NCBI GenBank assembly: GCA_002938315.1
Contig: PTLL01000002.1
Coordinates: forward strand, 1-64,000
DNA: 64,000 nucleotides
Direction: 5' to 3'
Source: Alphaproteobacteria bacterium MarineAlpha3_Bin2
Lineage (GTDB): Bacteria > Pseudomonadota > Alphaproteobacteria > Rhodospirillales > Casp-alpha2
The translations under genes were made by a program, and so were the position numbers. Positions 8,592-17,458 of this stretch are shown in pieces (position 1 is the first letter of the stretch; each line of letters begins with the position of its first letter). The notes below the pieces were generated by a model that was not told the origin of the DNA, searched no databases, and saw only the letters and a list, made by a program, of their open reading frames with translations.

Positions 8592-11363
8592 TTATTCGGC
8601 GGCTTCGGCGTTGCCGGTGACGGCGGTGACGCGGACGGCACAGAACTTAAATTCCGGAATTTTACCGATGGGGTCCAATTTCGGGTTGGTCAACAGGTTG
8701 GCCGATGCCTCGGTAAAGCAGAACGGGATAAACACCATGCCGTCGGGCACGTCCCGGTCGGCGCGGACCTGAATATCAATTTCACCGCGCCGCGATTCCA
8801 CCCGTGCCGTGTCACCGGGTTCAAGCCCAAGCGACGCCATCTGCTGGGGATGGATCGAGACGACGGCGACGGATTCCAGCGTGTTCAAGGTGGTGGCGCG
8901 GCGCGTCATGGCGCCGGTGTGCCAATGTTCCAACACCCGTCCCGTGGTCAACACCAAGGGGTAATCATCGTCGGGCAATTCATCGGGCGGCGTCACTTGC
9001 GCCGCGACCAGCTTGGCGCGTCCCGATTCCGTCGGGTATCCATCGCCGAAAATCACGTCGTGGCCGGGCTGATCGTCACCGTCACAGGGATAGGTGACGC
9101 TGTCTTCGCGCTCCAGCCGGTCCCAGGGGATTCCGTGAAGCGATTTCATGGTTAGGCGCATTTCATCGTATACGTCCTTCGGCCCGGTGTAAGACCAGTC
9201 CAGCCCTAGCCGGTTGGCAATTTCCTGAATGATCCACCAGTCCTGGCGGGCGTCGCCGGGCAGGTCCAGGGCCGGGCGGCCCATTTGCACCTGGCGGTTG
9301 GTGTTGGTGATGGTACCGGTTTTTTCCGGGAAGGCCGACGCCGGCAACACGACATCGGCAAACGCCGCCGTTTCGGTGAGGAAAAGATCTTGCACCACCA
9401 AGTGTTCCAATGCCGCCAAACCCTTTCTGGCATGACCGGAGTCCGGGTCCGACATCGCCGGGTTTTCGCCCATGATGTAAATGCCGCGGATGACGCCGGC
9501 GTGAACCTGATCCATGATCTCGACCACCGTCAGGCCCTTCTCTTGATCAAGGTCCTTGCCCCACAGGTCTTCGTAGACGCCCCGGATGTCGGCGTTTTCG
9601 ACCGATTTGTAATCAGGATAGACAAAAGGGATCAGTCCGGCGTCGGATGCGCCCTGAACGTTGTTTTGGCCGCGCAGCGGGTGAAGACCGGTGCCGGCGC
9701 GCCCGACCTGGCCGGTAATCATTGAAAGGGCGATCAGGCAGCGCGCGTTGTCGGTGCCGTGGACGCTTTGGGAAATGCCCATGCCCCAGAAGATGATCGA
9801 CCGCTCAGCCGTGGCATAGGTTCGCGCCACGGCACGGATGGTTTCGGCGTCGATGCCGCAAACATCGGCCATTTTCTCCGGCGGGAAAGCCTTAATGGAC
9901 TCCTGCAGCGCCTCGTAGCCTTCCGTATAGCCCTGGATATATTGTTCGTCGGTTAGGCCCTCTTCGATGATGGTGTGGATGATTGCGTTCAACAGTGCCA
10001 CATCGGTGCCGGGCTTGAATTGCAGGTGCTGGGTGGCGTGGCGGCTGAGGCCCTGGCGCCTAGGGTCGATGACGATCAGGGTCTTGCCCTGCTTGGCGGC
10101 GTTCTTGATGTAGGTGGCGGCGACCGGATGGTTCTGGGTCGGGCGGGCGCCGATGACGATGATGACATCGGCGTCAGCGGCGGCGGTAAAGGGCGCGCTC
10201 ACCGCGCCCGAGTTGAGGCCTTCCATCAGGGCGGCGACGGAACTAGCGTGGCACAGCCGCGTGCAGTGATCGACGTTGTTGGTGCCGAAACCCTGGCGCA
10301 CCAGTTTCTGCACCATATACGCTTCTTCGTTGGAGCCCTTGGCCGAGCCGAATCCGGCCATCGCCTTACCCCCGTCACGGTCTATGATGGTTTTCAGGCC
10401 TGCCGCCGCCAGGTCCAGGGCCTCTTCCCAACTGGCCTCGCGGAAGTGGGTGAGGGGGTCGGCAGGATCGATTGTTTCATCCGGGTTTTTGGCGGCGTCC
10501 TTCTTGCGGATCAACGGCTTGGTCAGACGGTGCGGATGGCTGACGTAATCGAACCCGAACCGTCCCTTGACGCAAAGCCGGTTTTGGTTGGCCGGGCCGT
10601 CGCGGCCTTCGACATAAAGGATTTCGCCTTCTTTGACGTGGAAGGTGACCTGGCAGCCGACCCCGCAATAGGGGCACAAGCTGTCGACCTGTTTGTCGGC
10701 GCCGCCGCCATAAATACCTTTTGCATCGACCAGGGTGGCCGGCATCAGCGCGCCGGTGGGGCATGCCTGTACGCATTCGCCGCACGCGACGCAGGTGCTT
10801 TCCCCCATTTTGTCGCCCATGTCGAAGACGATTTCAGCGCCGATGCCGCGTCCGGCCATGCCGATGACGTCGTTGACCTGGACCTCGCGACAGGCCCGAA
10901 CACACAGATTGCAATGGATGCAGGCGTCCAGGTTGACCGCCATCGCCGGGTGGCTTGTGTCGGCGGCAACGGCTGGGCGGGCTGGAAAGCGGCTAGTTTC
11001 CACACCCATTTTGCCGGCCCAATTCCAAAATACCGAATCCGGGTCGTGGGCCTTGGCCGGTTCCGGCTGATCGGCCAGCAGCATCTCGAAAACCATGTCG
11101 CGGGCCGATTTTGCGCGGTCCGAATTGGTTCTAACAATCATTCCGTCGGCGGGCTCCCGGATGCAGGACGCCGCCAACACCCGTTCGCCTTCGATTTCGA
11201 CCATGCAGGCGCGGCAGTTGCCGTCGGCCCGATAGCCAGGCTTGGGTAAATAACAAAGGTGCGGGATTTCCTCGCCCAGACGCTTCGCCGTCTGCCAGAT
11301 AGTTTCTCCAGCTGCCGCTTCGACGTCTTTTCCATTCAGATTGAATTTTATGGTTTCACTCAT
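8592..11363 (-). CDS. fdsA: NAD-linked formate dehydrogenase alpha subunit
   Basis: A 923-residue cytosolic Mo/W-bis-MGD formate dehydrogenase. Domains in order are an N-terminal [2Fe-2S] ferredoxin domain (C37, C50, C53, C67), a two-cluster ferredoxin domain (C148-C158 and C191-C201), a further [4Fe-4S] site (C230, C233, C237, C264), then the molybdopterin domains. The active-site C371-H372 (CTRLCHASS) is a normal cysteine codon. The C-terminal domain has VLTTGRVLEHWHTGAMTRR. No TAT leader is present. The family reversibly couples formate oxidation to NAD+ reduction via the partner encoded 19 bases upstream. No fdsC or fdsD gene follows here. Confidence 0.95.
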   Translation of the reverse strand: MSETIKFNLNGKDVEAAAGETIWQTAKRLGEEIPHLCYLPKPGYRADGNCRACMVEIEGERVLAASCIREPADGMIVRTNSDRAKSARDMVFEMLLADQPEPAKAHDPDSVFWNWAGKMGVETSRFPARPAVAADTSHPAMAVNLDACIHCNLCVRACREVQVNDVIGMAGRGIGAEIVFDMGDKMGESTCVACGECVQACPTGALMPATLVDAKGIYGGGADKQVDSLCPYCGVGCQVTFHVKEGEILYVEGRDGPANQNRLCVKGRFGFDYVSHPHRLTKPLIRKKDAAKNPDETIDPADPLTHFREASWEEALDLAAAGLKTIIDRDGGKAMAGFGSAKGSNEEAYMVQKLVRQGFGTNNVDHCTRLCHASSVAALMEGLNSGAVSAPFTAAADADVIIVIGARPTQNHPVAATYIKNAAKQGKTLIVIDPRRQGLSRHATQHLQFKPGTDVALLNAIIHTIIEEGLTDEQYIQGYTEGYEALQESIKAFPPEKMADVCGIDAETIRAVARTYATAERSIIFWGMGISQSVHGTDNARCLIALSMITGQVGRAGTGLHPLRGQNNVQGASDAGLIPFVYPDYKSVENADIRGVYEDLWGKDLDQEKGLTVVEIMDQVHAGVIRGIYIMGENPAMSDPDSGHARKGLAALEHLVVQDLFLTETAAFADVVLPASAFPEKTGTITNTNRQVQMGRPALDLPGDARQDWWIIQEIANRLGLDWSYTGPKDVYDEMRLTMKSLHGIPWDRLEREDSVTYPCDGDDQPGHDVIFGDGYPTESGRAKLVAAQVTPPDELPDDDYPLVLTTGRVLEHWHTGAMTRRATTLNTLESVAVVSIHPQQMASLGLEPGDTARVESRRGEIDIQVRADRDVPDGMVFIPFCFTEASANLLTNPKLDPIGKIPEFKFCAVRVTAVTGNAEAAE

Positions 11364-11382
11364 CTTGGTTCCTCGAACCTGC

Positions 11383-13086
11383 TTACTTACAGATAATATC
11401 GTCTGGGAAATGTGCCAACACCATTTTTAATGGATTCGCTGCCGCCTGACCGAGCCCGCAAATCGAGGCATCGGACATGGCTTGGCTCAATTCCTGCAAT
11501 AGCGCCTCATCCCACTCTTTTTCGGCCATTAATTTTACCGCTTTTTCGGTACCGACCCGGCATGGCGTGCATTGACCGCAGCTTTCGTCTTCGAAGAATC
11601 GCATCAGGTTCAAGGCCGCGTCCCTGGCGCTGTCCTGATCCGACAGCACCATCACTGCCGCCGAGCCGATGAAGCATCCATGTTCTTCCAGGGTGCCGAA
11701 ATCCAAAGGGATGTCGGCCATGCTAGCCGGTAGAATGCCGCCCGAAGCCCCCCCCGGAAGGTATCCCTTGAAGGCGTGGCCGTCGGCCATGCCGCCGCAA
11801 AATTCGTCGATAAGTTCACGGGCCGTGATTCCGGCGGGGGCCAGTTTGACGCCCGGCTCGTTGATACGGCCTGAAACCGAAAAACTCCGCAGTCCCTGGC
11901 GTCCATTGCGGCCTTCCGATGAAAACCAGTCGGGACCGCGATCGACGAGGTCGCGAATCCAATACACCGTTTCGACATTTTGGACCAGGGTCGGGCGTCC
12001 GAACAAACCGACCTCGGCCACATAGGGCGGGCGATGGCGGGGCAGGCCGCGTTTGCCTTCGATACTTTCGATCATTGCCGATTCCTCGCCACAGATATAA
12101 GCCCCGGCGCCGCGCCTGAGGTGAATGGCAGTGCCTTCGGCTAATCCCGCCGCTTCAACCTTGGCGATTTCGACCAGCAACACATCGCGCAAGCCCGGAT
12201 ATTCGTCGCGCAGATAGATGTAAATTTCCTCGGCTTCGACCGCCCAGGCGGCGATCAACATGCCTTCCAGGAATCGGTGTGGGTCGGTCTCTAAATAAAC
12301 CCGGTCCTTGAAGGTGCCCGGTTCGCCCTCGTCGGCGTTGACCGCCATCAACCGCGGGCCTTTGTAGCCACGGACAATTTTCCATTTCTGCCCGGTCGGG
12401 AACCCGGCGCCGCCGAGGCCACGAAGCCCCGATGCACCCAATATTTCAATGAGCTCGTCTGGCTGACGCTTGGCCTCATGACAATCCTTTAACAAGGCAT
12501 AACCGCCGTCAGCAACATAGGCGTCGAAATTCGTATAGGCAGGGTTGTCCGGTTGGATTTGGCCGTTTTCGACCGCTGCGGTGACCTTATCCATATCGGC
12601 AGCGTTGATATGATAATGGCCTGCTTCTGCAACCGGTGCGGTCTCGCATCGGCCCATGCACGGGGCGGGCAAAATACGAATTTTGTCGCCCAGTTTTTCT
12701 TGCAATCCGGCCAACAGATCCTTCGCCCCCATCATTTCACAGGTCAGGCTGTCGCAAACACGGACCGTCAACGGAGGCGGCGGCGTTTCATCTTCGCGGA
12801 CAACGTCAAAATGGGCATAAAACGTCGCCACCTCATAGACCTCGGTTTGGGCGAGGCCCATTTCGGCTGCCAGGGCGGCTAAATGGCGGGCAGAAAGGTG
12901 GCCATAATGGTCCTGGATCAGGTGCAGGTGCTCAATTAACAAATCACGGCGCCGGGGGCTTTCACCTAGCAGTGCACCTACCTCCTTGAGGGCTTCCGGT
13001 TCGACTTGGCGGCCCTTAGGGAAAAATGGGGATTGCCCGCCACCCATGGCATGGCCCCTTATTTTGCTTGTGTCTGTCGCTGACAT
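11383..13086 (-). CDS. fdsB: NAD-linked formate dehydrogenase gamma-beta fusion (NuoE-NuoF-like)
   Basis: A 567-residue fusion of two subunits that are separate in many organisms. Residues ~20-170 are NuoE/FdsG-like with a [2Fe-2S] site (C111, C116, C143, C147). Residues ~190-567 are NuoF/FdsB-like, with the FMN/NADH region GLRGLGGAGFPTGQKW, the ADEGEPGTFKDR motif, YICGEESA, and the [4Fe-4S] ligands in SCGQCTPC and ICGLG. It accepts electrons from FdsA and reduces NAD+. It is first in the two-gene operon with fdsA. An internal start at Met14 is possible. Such fusions are known in other NAD-linked FDH and hydrogenase diaphorases. Confidence 0.92.
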   Translation of the reverse strand: MSATDTSKIRGHAMGGGQSPFFPKGRQVEPEALKEVGALLGESPRRRDLLIEHLHLIQDHYGHLSARHLAALAAEMGLAQTEVYEVATFYAHFDVVREDETPPPPLTVRVCDSLTCEMMGAKDLLAGLQEKLGDKIRILPAPCMGRCETAPVAEAGHYHINAADMDKVTAAVENGQIQPDNPAYTNFDAYVADGGYALLKDCHEAKRQPDELIEILGASGLRGLGGAGFPTGQKWKIVRGYKGPRLMAVNADEGEPGTFKDRVYLETDPHRFLEGMLIAAWAVEAEEIYIYLRDEYPGLRDVLLVEIAKVEAAGLAEGTAIHLRRGAGAYICGEESAMIESIEGKRGLPRHRPPYVAEVGLFGRPTLVQNVETVYWIRDLVDRGPDWFSSEGRNGRQGLRSFSVSGRINEPGVKLAPAGITARELIDEFCGGMADGHAFKGYLPGGASGGILPASMADIPLDFGTLEEHGCFIGSAAVMVLSDQDSARDAALNLMRFFEDESCGQCTPCRVGTEKAVKLMAEKEWDEALLQELSQAMSDASICGLGQAAANPLKMVLAHFPDDIICK

Positions 13087-13284
13087 AGGAAATTTGGGCT
13101 CCTGGGCATAAAAACATGAATAGTCGGCCCGTTCTTGGGATTATGTATACCACGATACCGTGGCCGCTATAAGCAAGGATTGAAGGGGATAACGGCCCTA
13201 AAAGTATAACGCAGGGTTAGAAACCGGGAAAGGATTTCGTTATCTTAAGAGTCAGCGGTCGGAAAAGGACATAAAGGGACACCC

Positions 13285-13953
13285 ATGGGAGACGATCTTC
13301 ACGTTGCCAAGCTTCTTTCATCCCGGCTTTGTCACGACCTTGTCGGACCCGTCGGCGCCGTAAATTCGGGGTTGGAGCTGTTGGGGGAGGGGTTCGATCA
13401 AGGCTCGGATGAAGATGGGCGCGCCCTGGCACTGGTTATCCGAAGCGCCGATGAGGCGCAACGGCGGCTGGCCTTTTTCCGTGCTGCCTTCGGCTTTGGC
13501 GCAGGGGCGAAGGGGCAAGCCACACTGGATGAGGCCGGGTCGCTGGCGGCGGGATTTGTGGAATACAGCAAGATTACACTGGACTGGCCTTCAGGCTATC
13601 CTGGGCCAGTCAAGCCCGATGTGGTCAAAGTCCTGCTCAATATGGTGCTCATGGCGATGGAATCGCTGCCCCGGGGCGGTGATGTCGGGGTTACCTTCGG
13701 CGACCTTGATGAAGGCTTAGGCATCGGCGTTACCGCATCCGGGGAAACAGCTGTCCTTCGCGACGATCTCCGCGAGGCCTTGGCGGAAGGGGAAAAAGAC
13801 GTTGGGGGGGAGATCGGAGCGCTGTCTGCACGCAACATTCACGCCTATTTTGCCCAATGCATGGCCCGTAAAATAGGCGGCCTGATCGAACATTCCGAGG
13901 GCCAAACCGGCGATATTCAGTTTGCGGTAATATTTCCCGAATCCTCAAATTGA
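13285..13953 (+). CDS. chpT: Histidine phosphotransferase ChpT
   Basis: A 222-residue cytoplasmic dimeric phosphotransferase that moves phosphate from CckA to CtrA and CpdR. The phospho-accepting His17 sits in SSRLCHDLVGPVGAVNSGLELL. A degenerate HATPase-like C-terminal domain includes VLLNMVLMAMESLPRGG and a final GDIQFAVIFP strand. Length matches the family (about 210-230). All three phosphorelay components (cckA, chpT, ctrA) lie within 14 kb. The reading frame is intact, in contrast with the cheR remnant that follows it. Confidence 0.92.
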   Translation: MGDDLHVAKLLSSRLCHDLVGPVGAVNSGLELLGEGFDQGSDEDGRALALVIRSADEAQRRLAFFRAAFGFGAGAKGQATLDEAGSLAAGFVEYSKITLDWPSGYPGPVKPDVVKVLLNMVLMAMESLPRGGDVGVTFGDLDEGLGIGVTASGETAVLRDDLREALAEGEKDVGGEIGALSARNIHAYFAQCMARKIGGLIEHSEGQTGDIQFAVIFPESSN

Positions 13954-14188
13954 TTATTTGTAGCAAACAATCGAAACATTTCGACACATTCGGGATACTT
14001 AATATTCGATAGACTGCTTGGACGATTTAACAAATACCTAGGCAATCATTGAATGACACTTCCCGTGCCCTGCGCCATTTCCATTCATACGTCCGCTTCC
14101 CTGGAATTGCGGAATACCGCTAGGCGCGCGGGAAAACCCAACCCCTTTAGGATCCCCTCGGGGAGAATCGACCCGGGATACCAAAGCC

Positions 14189-14329
14189 ATGGTTCTGGAC
14201 AACATCGCCGGCCTCATGCCTAAAGACGGAACACTGTTCCTCGGCGGCGCAGAAACCGTTTTGGGTATTTCCGAAATATTTAGGCCGGTCCCGGAACAAC
14301 GCGGCGTCTATGGCCTTGTTACCGACTAA
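14189..14329 (+). pseudogene. cheR remnant (3' end of chemotaxis methyltransferase)
   Basis: Forty-six codons from ATG to TAA encode DNIAGLMPKDGTLFLGGAET and then VLGISEIFRPVPEQRGVYGL. This is the C-terminal strand of CheR methyltransferases (DGxLFLGxAETV ... PVPxxRGVY). The frame continues upstream as RDTKA, matching the family's D-x-x-T-K-A. Before that the match is lost, and a better fit (IDPG) appears in another frame, so the coding sequence is frameshifted and then absent. CheR normally has about 270-290 residues. The fragment lies between chpT and ctrA and overlaps the ctrA stop by four bases. It has no ribosome-binding site and is a relic. Confidence 0.85.
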
Positions 14330-15033
14330 GCCTTGGCGGCTGCCTTTTGGCTGTCTCCGTCGGGGTCTCTGAGCACGTAGCCCCGTCCCCAGACCGTTTC
14401 AATGTAGGAATCACCACCGGTGGCGGTTGATAACTTCTTCCTGAGTTTGCAGATGAAAACGTCGATAATTTTCAATTCCGGCTCGTCCATGCCGCCGTAC
14501 AGGTGATTTAAGAACATTTCCTTGGTCAGTGTCGTCCCCTTACGCAGGCTTAAAAGCTCCAGAATCCCATATTCCTTGCCTGTCAGGTGGATGGATTGGC
14601 CGCTCACTTCGGCGGTGTGTGCATCCAGATTTACGCTCAACAGGCCAGTGTCGATAACCGATTGAGAATGACCCGCCGAACGCCGGATGATGGCTTGGAT
14701 TCTGGCCAGGAGTTCGGCCTTGTCAAAGGGCTTGGTCAGGTAGTCATCAGCGCCGGTTTTGAGGCCTTTAACCTTGCTACCGGCCTCATCCAACCCCGAT
14801 AGGATTAATACCGGTGTTTCCACGCGGCTATCGCGCAGCCGGCGCAGGACTTCAAAGCCGTCCATGTCAGGCAGCATGATGTCCAAAAGGATAAGGTCGT
14901 AATCGTAAAGCTTTCCGATTTCCAACCCATCTTCGCCAAGATCCGTCGTATCGACAATCATGTCCGCCGATTCCAGCATCAGCTTAATGCTTTGCTGGGT
15001 AGTCAGGTCGTCTTCAACAAGAAGGATACGCAT
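14326..15033 (-). CDS. ctrA: Cell-cycle response regulator CtrA
   Basis: A 235-residue OmpR-type response regulator. The receiver domain has the acidic pair D8-D9, phospho-acceptor D51 in [13 protein letters not shown], and TKPF. The C-terminal winged helix carries [40 protein letters not shown] and [13 protein letters not shown], nearly identical to CtrA from other alphaproteobacteria. The start at 15033 (MRILLVEDD) is the conserved one; in-frame extension to 15150 is not. CtrA controls cell division and flagellar, chemotaxis and pilus genes. In Rhodospirillales it is often non-essential and mainly drives motility, which matters because the nearby flagellar genes are decaying. Confidence 0.96.
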   Translation of the reverse strand: MRILLVEDDLTTQQSIKLMLESADMIVDTTDLGEDGLEIGKLYDYDLILLDIMLPDMDGFEVLRRLRDSRVETPVLILSGLDEAGSKVKGLKTGADDYLTKPFDKAELLARIQAIIRRSAGHSQSVIDTGLLSVNLDAHTAEVSGQSIHLTGKEYGILELLSLRKGTTLTKEMFLNHLYGGMDEPELKIIDVFICKLRKKLSTATGGDSYIETVWGRGYVLRDPDGDSQKAAAKA

Positions 15034-15052
15034 GGTCGAAAGGTCACCTTTG

Positions 15053-15068
15053 TTAAAGAATTCGTTAA
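15053..15068 (-). promoter_or_regulatory. Possible CtrA half-site pair upstream of ctrA
   Basis: Two TTAA motifs (15053-15056 and 15065-15068) flank AGAATTCG about 20 bases upstream of the ctrA start. The CtrA box is TTAA-N7-TTAA; here the spacer is eight bases. Autoregulation of ctrA is known in Caulobacter. The position is downstream of where a promoter would be expected, so this may be chance. Confidence 0.2.
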
Positions 15069-15202
15069 CCATATTCGGAGCTTGCTTCCGGTGCAAGGCG
15101 TCAACGGTGCCAGTTCCCATTTTTGTGAGAAAATAAGGGTTTGAGGCCAAATTTTAATAAACCTAAAACTGTCTGTTCTCATACTGGCGATGCCGGTTAT
15201 CA

Positions 15203-16118
15203 TTAAGAAGTGTGTCCGGTTGACGCTGTGCCGGTGACGACCCCAGCTAATGTTGCTCCCGGGGTCATAACGGTGCCCCCAACCGGTGCCGGGGGAAGGC
15301 CTGTGCCAGCCGCCATTACCGCTGTCGTTCCTGTTGCCGGTTGAAAGGCAGTAATGCGGATGGAAAACAACGCGCCTGGCTGAATAAGTGAGGTGGCGGG
15401 GCGGGTGCCGATTTGTGCCCCGGGTTGCGCGGTTGCCGGTATTCCCGAGGTCGCCGGACCGGGTCGGCCCTTCTGTACGGCGCCGGGAGAAGAGACCGTT
15501 GGTGCCTCTTATCCGGGTGCGGAAGACGGTTGCCCTTGGCCGGGGGCAGGCTTAGCGGCGATTGTCCCGGTTGGGCAGTTGCTCCTTGCGCTGACCCATC
15601 GGCGGCTGGCATTGCGGTGGGTGGTGAGGGCTTGAATAACGTGGCGGCGATGGTGGCGCCGATGGTCAGGTTGACAGCCGACGGCAATCTGGTCACCGGC
15701 CCGGATAGGTTGGGTGGGGTGGCGTTTCCAGTTACGACCGCTGGCGACGGCGCGCCGCTGCTTTTTCCGGCCGCAGACGGGATAAGCCCCAACGCGCGCA
15801 ACGCCGTTTTTGGTGGCATTCCATAGATTGCCGTAATCAGAAACTGAAAGCTGCCGCCCTTGGCCTGCAACTGCAATTGCAAGGCGCCGTCTTTGGGTAG
15901 AGGAAACCCGGTTTGAATGGCGACCCGACCGTAGGCGGTGTCAATGAGGATTTTTCCCTTTGGTGCAGCGGCGGTGATCACCGCGTCCAGCCGGGCACCC
16001 AGGGCCAATTGCCGGGCCATTGCGTCCGGCGGATTGGTGATGGTCAGTTTTGATTGTACCGCCGTTGGAATGGACGGGCTAGTTGGTGGCGGCGGTGGCG
16101 GCGTGTGATTTCGGACAT
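15203..16118 (-). pseudogene. Degenerate fliK-like hook-length control gene
   Basis: Coding remnants lie in three frames. At 16118 ATG TCC GAA ATC ACA gives MSEIT, and within about 15 bases the sense switches frame to a proline-rich stretch then SKLTITNPPDAMARQLALGARLD. The longest open piece (to about 15545) has ITAAAPKGKILIDTAYGRVA and LQLQLQAKGGSFQFLITAI, typical of the N-terminal half of alphaproteobacterial FliK. It then shifts again into GQPSSAPG, a TGA-type stop equivalent (TAA), and LIQPGALFSIRITAFQPATG, ending at 15205. The C-terminal Flg_hook domain is missing. At least two frameshifts, one nonsense codon and a 3' deletion make it non-functional. The family assignment is from composition and these motifs. 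Confidence 0.7.
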
Positions 16119-16145
16119 CTTATCCCTAGTATTACGGGCCGGGCC

Positions 16146-16946
16146 TCATATTAGCTTTTGGGCGATGCTTTCTACGTCGCTGGCGGCCTCTGAGTTGGGG
16201 TAACGAGTTAACAGCGAGGTTTGAGAGCGTATCGCTACCGGCACCTTGGTATCGCGCCGCACAACACCAAGAAGCGGCGGCGATATCTTCAGGAATCCCT
16301 CGCAGGCCTTTAGCAACGTATTATATGTTCGTTCGCCCTCGCGCTTCGAATTCACCATGTTGGCAACGACCTTGAATTTGGTGCTGGGGCTTTCTATTTG
16401 GGTTACTTTGATAAAGGCATAGGCATCGGTTAATGATGTCGGCTCGTCGGTAATGACCACGATAACGTTGCCCGCGCCGTGGGTCAGTTGCTGAACAGTG
16501 CGTTCCACACCGGCGCCGAGATCAATCAGAACCTTATCATAATCGGCTGAAAGCACGACGAGGTCGTCGCTTAACATCTTCATGCGGTTGGCGGTAATAT
16601 TCACCAGTCCACCGGAGCCCGACCGCCCGGCAATGATATCGAAGCCGCCTTCATCATAGGGCGTAATCGCCTGATTTAACGTCAGGCGTCCGCCGACGAC
16701 GCCGCCGAGGTCATTTTTCGGCGTCAAACCGAGTTGAATGTCCAAATTGGCTAACCCCAAGTCACCATCAAACAGCAAAGTTTGTTCTCCGGCCTTGGCC
16801 AATGCGTGGGCGAGGGTGATTGAAAACCAGGTTTTGCCGACCCCCCCTTTTCCCGACGCGATGGCGGCCATATTGCTGTTCTTGGCGCGCGGTGCGGACT
16901 TGGCGGGCGTTTTGGCGGCAGCCGCAGGGGTGGGTTGGGTCGCCAT
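16146..16946 (-). CDS. flhG: MinD/FlhG-like P-loop ATPase
   Basis: A 266-residue ParA/MinD-type ATPase. An Ala/Pro/Lys-rich N-terminus precedes the deviant Walker A SGKGGVGKT (about 31-39), then LLFDGDLGLANLDIQLGL and YDKVLIDLGAGVERTVQQL as switch regions. FlhG (also MotR/FleN/YlxH) sets flagellar number and pole choice, usually with the GTPase FlhF. Here it is intact, but the expected upstream flhF and flhA genes are absent. Its ATG overlaps the stop of a 28-codon ORF (TAATG), showing that it was once translationally coupled to an upstream gene. It could still act on other polar proteins, but no evidence shows that. Confidence 0.82.
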   Translation of the reverse strand: MATQPTPAAAAKTPAKSAPRAKNSNMAAIASGKGGVGKTWFSITLAHALAKAGEQTLLFDGDLGLANLDIQLGLTPKNDLGGVVGGRLTLNQAITPYDEGGFDIIAGRSGSGGLVNITANRMKMLSDDLVVLSADYDKVLIDLGAGVERTVQQLTHGAGNVIVVITDEPTSLTDAYAFIKVTQIESPSTKFKVVANMVNSKREGERTYNTLLKACEGFLKISPPLLGVVRRDTKVPVAIRSQTSLLTRYPNSEAASDVESIAQKLI

Positions 16947-17032
16947 TAAACGGCCCGTACTCGGGGTCCGTTAGTAGTGGCTTCTGTGATTGGGTCGGTG
17001 GGGGCCTGAAAATCATCGGCTTCTTCGGCCAT
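16946..17032 (-). pseudogene. 28-codon ORF at probable deletion joint (flbD/flhA/flhF region)
   Basis: This short frame begins MAEEADDFQAPTDPITEATT and ends GPRVRAV with TAA overlapping the flhG start. It starts ten bases after the fliN stop with a GGA-type site. In related genomes the space between fliN and flhG usually holds regulator, flhA and flhF genes, several kilobases. I interpret this ORF as the start of the gene after fliN joined to the last codons of flhF. The two parents cannot be proven from so few residues. Confidence 0.45.
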
Positions 17033-17042
17033 GAGGATTTCC

Positions 17043-17435
17043 TTAGGCTGTCGTTTCGGTCTTGATGATTTCCGTCATCGTCACGCCGAAGCGGTCCTCG
17101 ACAACGACGACCTCGCCGCGGGCGACCAGGCGGTTGTTGACGTAGATATCAATGGCCTCACCAACTTTGCGGTCCAGTTCGATAACCGCGCCGCGACCCA
17201 GTTTCAGCAATTGGCTGACTTGCATTGTGGTCTTGCCGAGAACGGCGGATACCTGGACCGGAATGTCGTAAACCGCCTCCAGATTCTTGAATGAGCGGGG
17301 CAAATCGCCGACATCGGGTAATCCACCCATATCCATGCCGCCTTGCGTATCCCCGCCTTCGCCGGCACCTTCCGCCGGGGCAGAGGGCTCGTCTTCCTCT
17401 AGTTCTTCAAACTCCAGATCTTTCTCTTCTGCCAT
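17043..17435 (-). CDS. fliN: Flagellar switch protein FliN
   Basis: A 130-residue C-ring protein. After an acidic N-terminal tail (about 50 residues, Glu/Gly-rich) comes the SpoA domain: LEAVYDIPVQVSAVLGKTT, QLLKLGRGAVIELDRKVGE and IYVNNRLVARGEVVVVEDRFGVT. The domain is complete with no missing segment. FliN lies with FliM at the base of the rotor and binds FliH during export. It is 23 bases downstream of fliH in the fliF-fliG-fliH-fliN order typical of alphaproteobacteria. Its frame is intact although partner genes are broken. Confidence 0.93.
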   Translation of the reverse strand: MAEEKDLEFEELEEDEPSAPAEGAGEGGDTQGGMDMGGLPDVGDLPRSFKNLEAVYDIPVQVSAVLGKTTMQVSQLLKLGRGAVIELDRKVGEAIDIYVNNRLVARGEVVVVEDRFGVTMTEIIKTETTA

Positions 17436-17458
17436 GGTGGGCTCCTTATATCAAAGGG

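Noticed and set aside
9975-11249. A 424-codon plus-strand open frame opposite fdsA
   Set aside because: It is an antisense shadow of a strongly recognised gene, has no family motifs, and such frames are common opposite GC-rich coding sequence.
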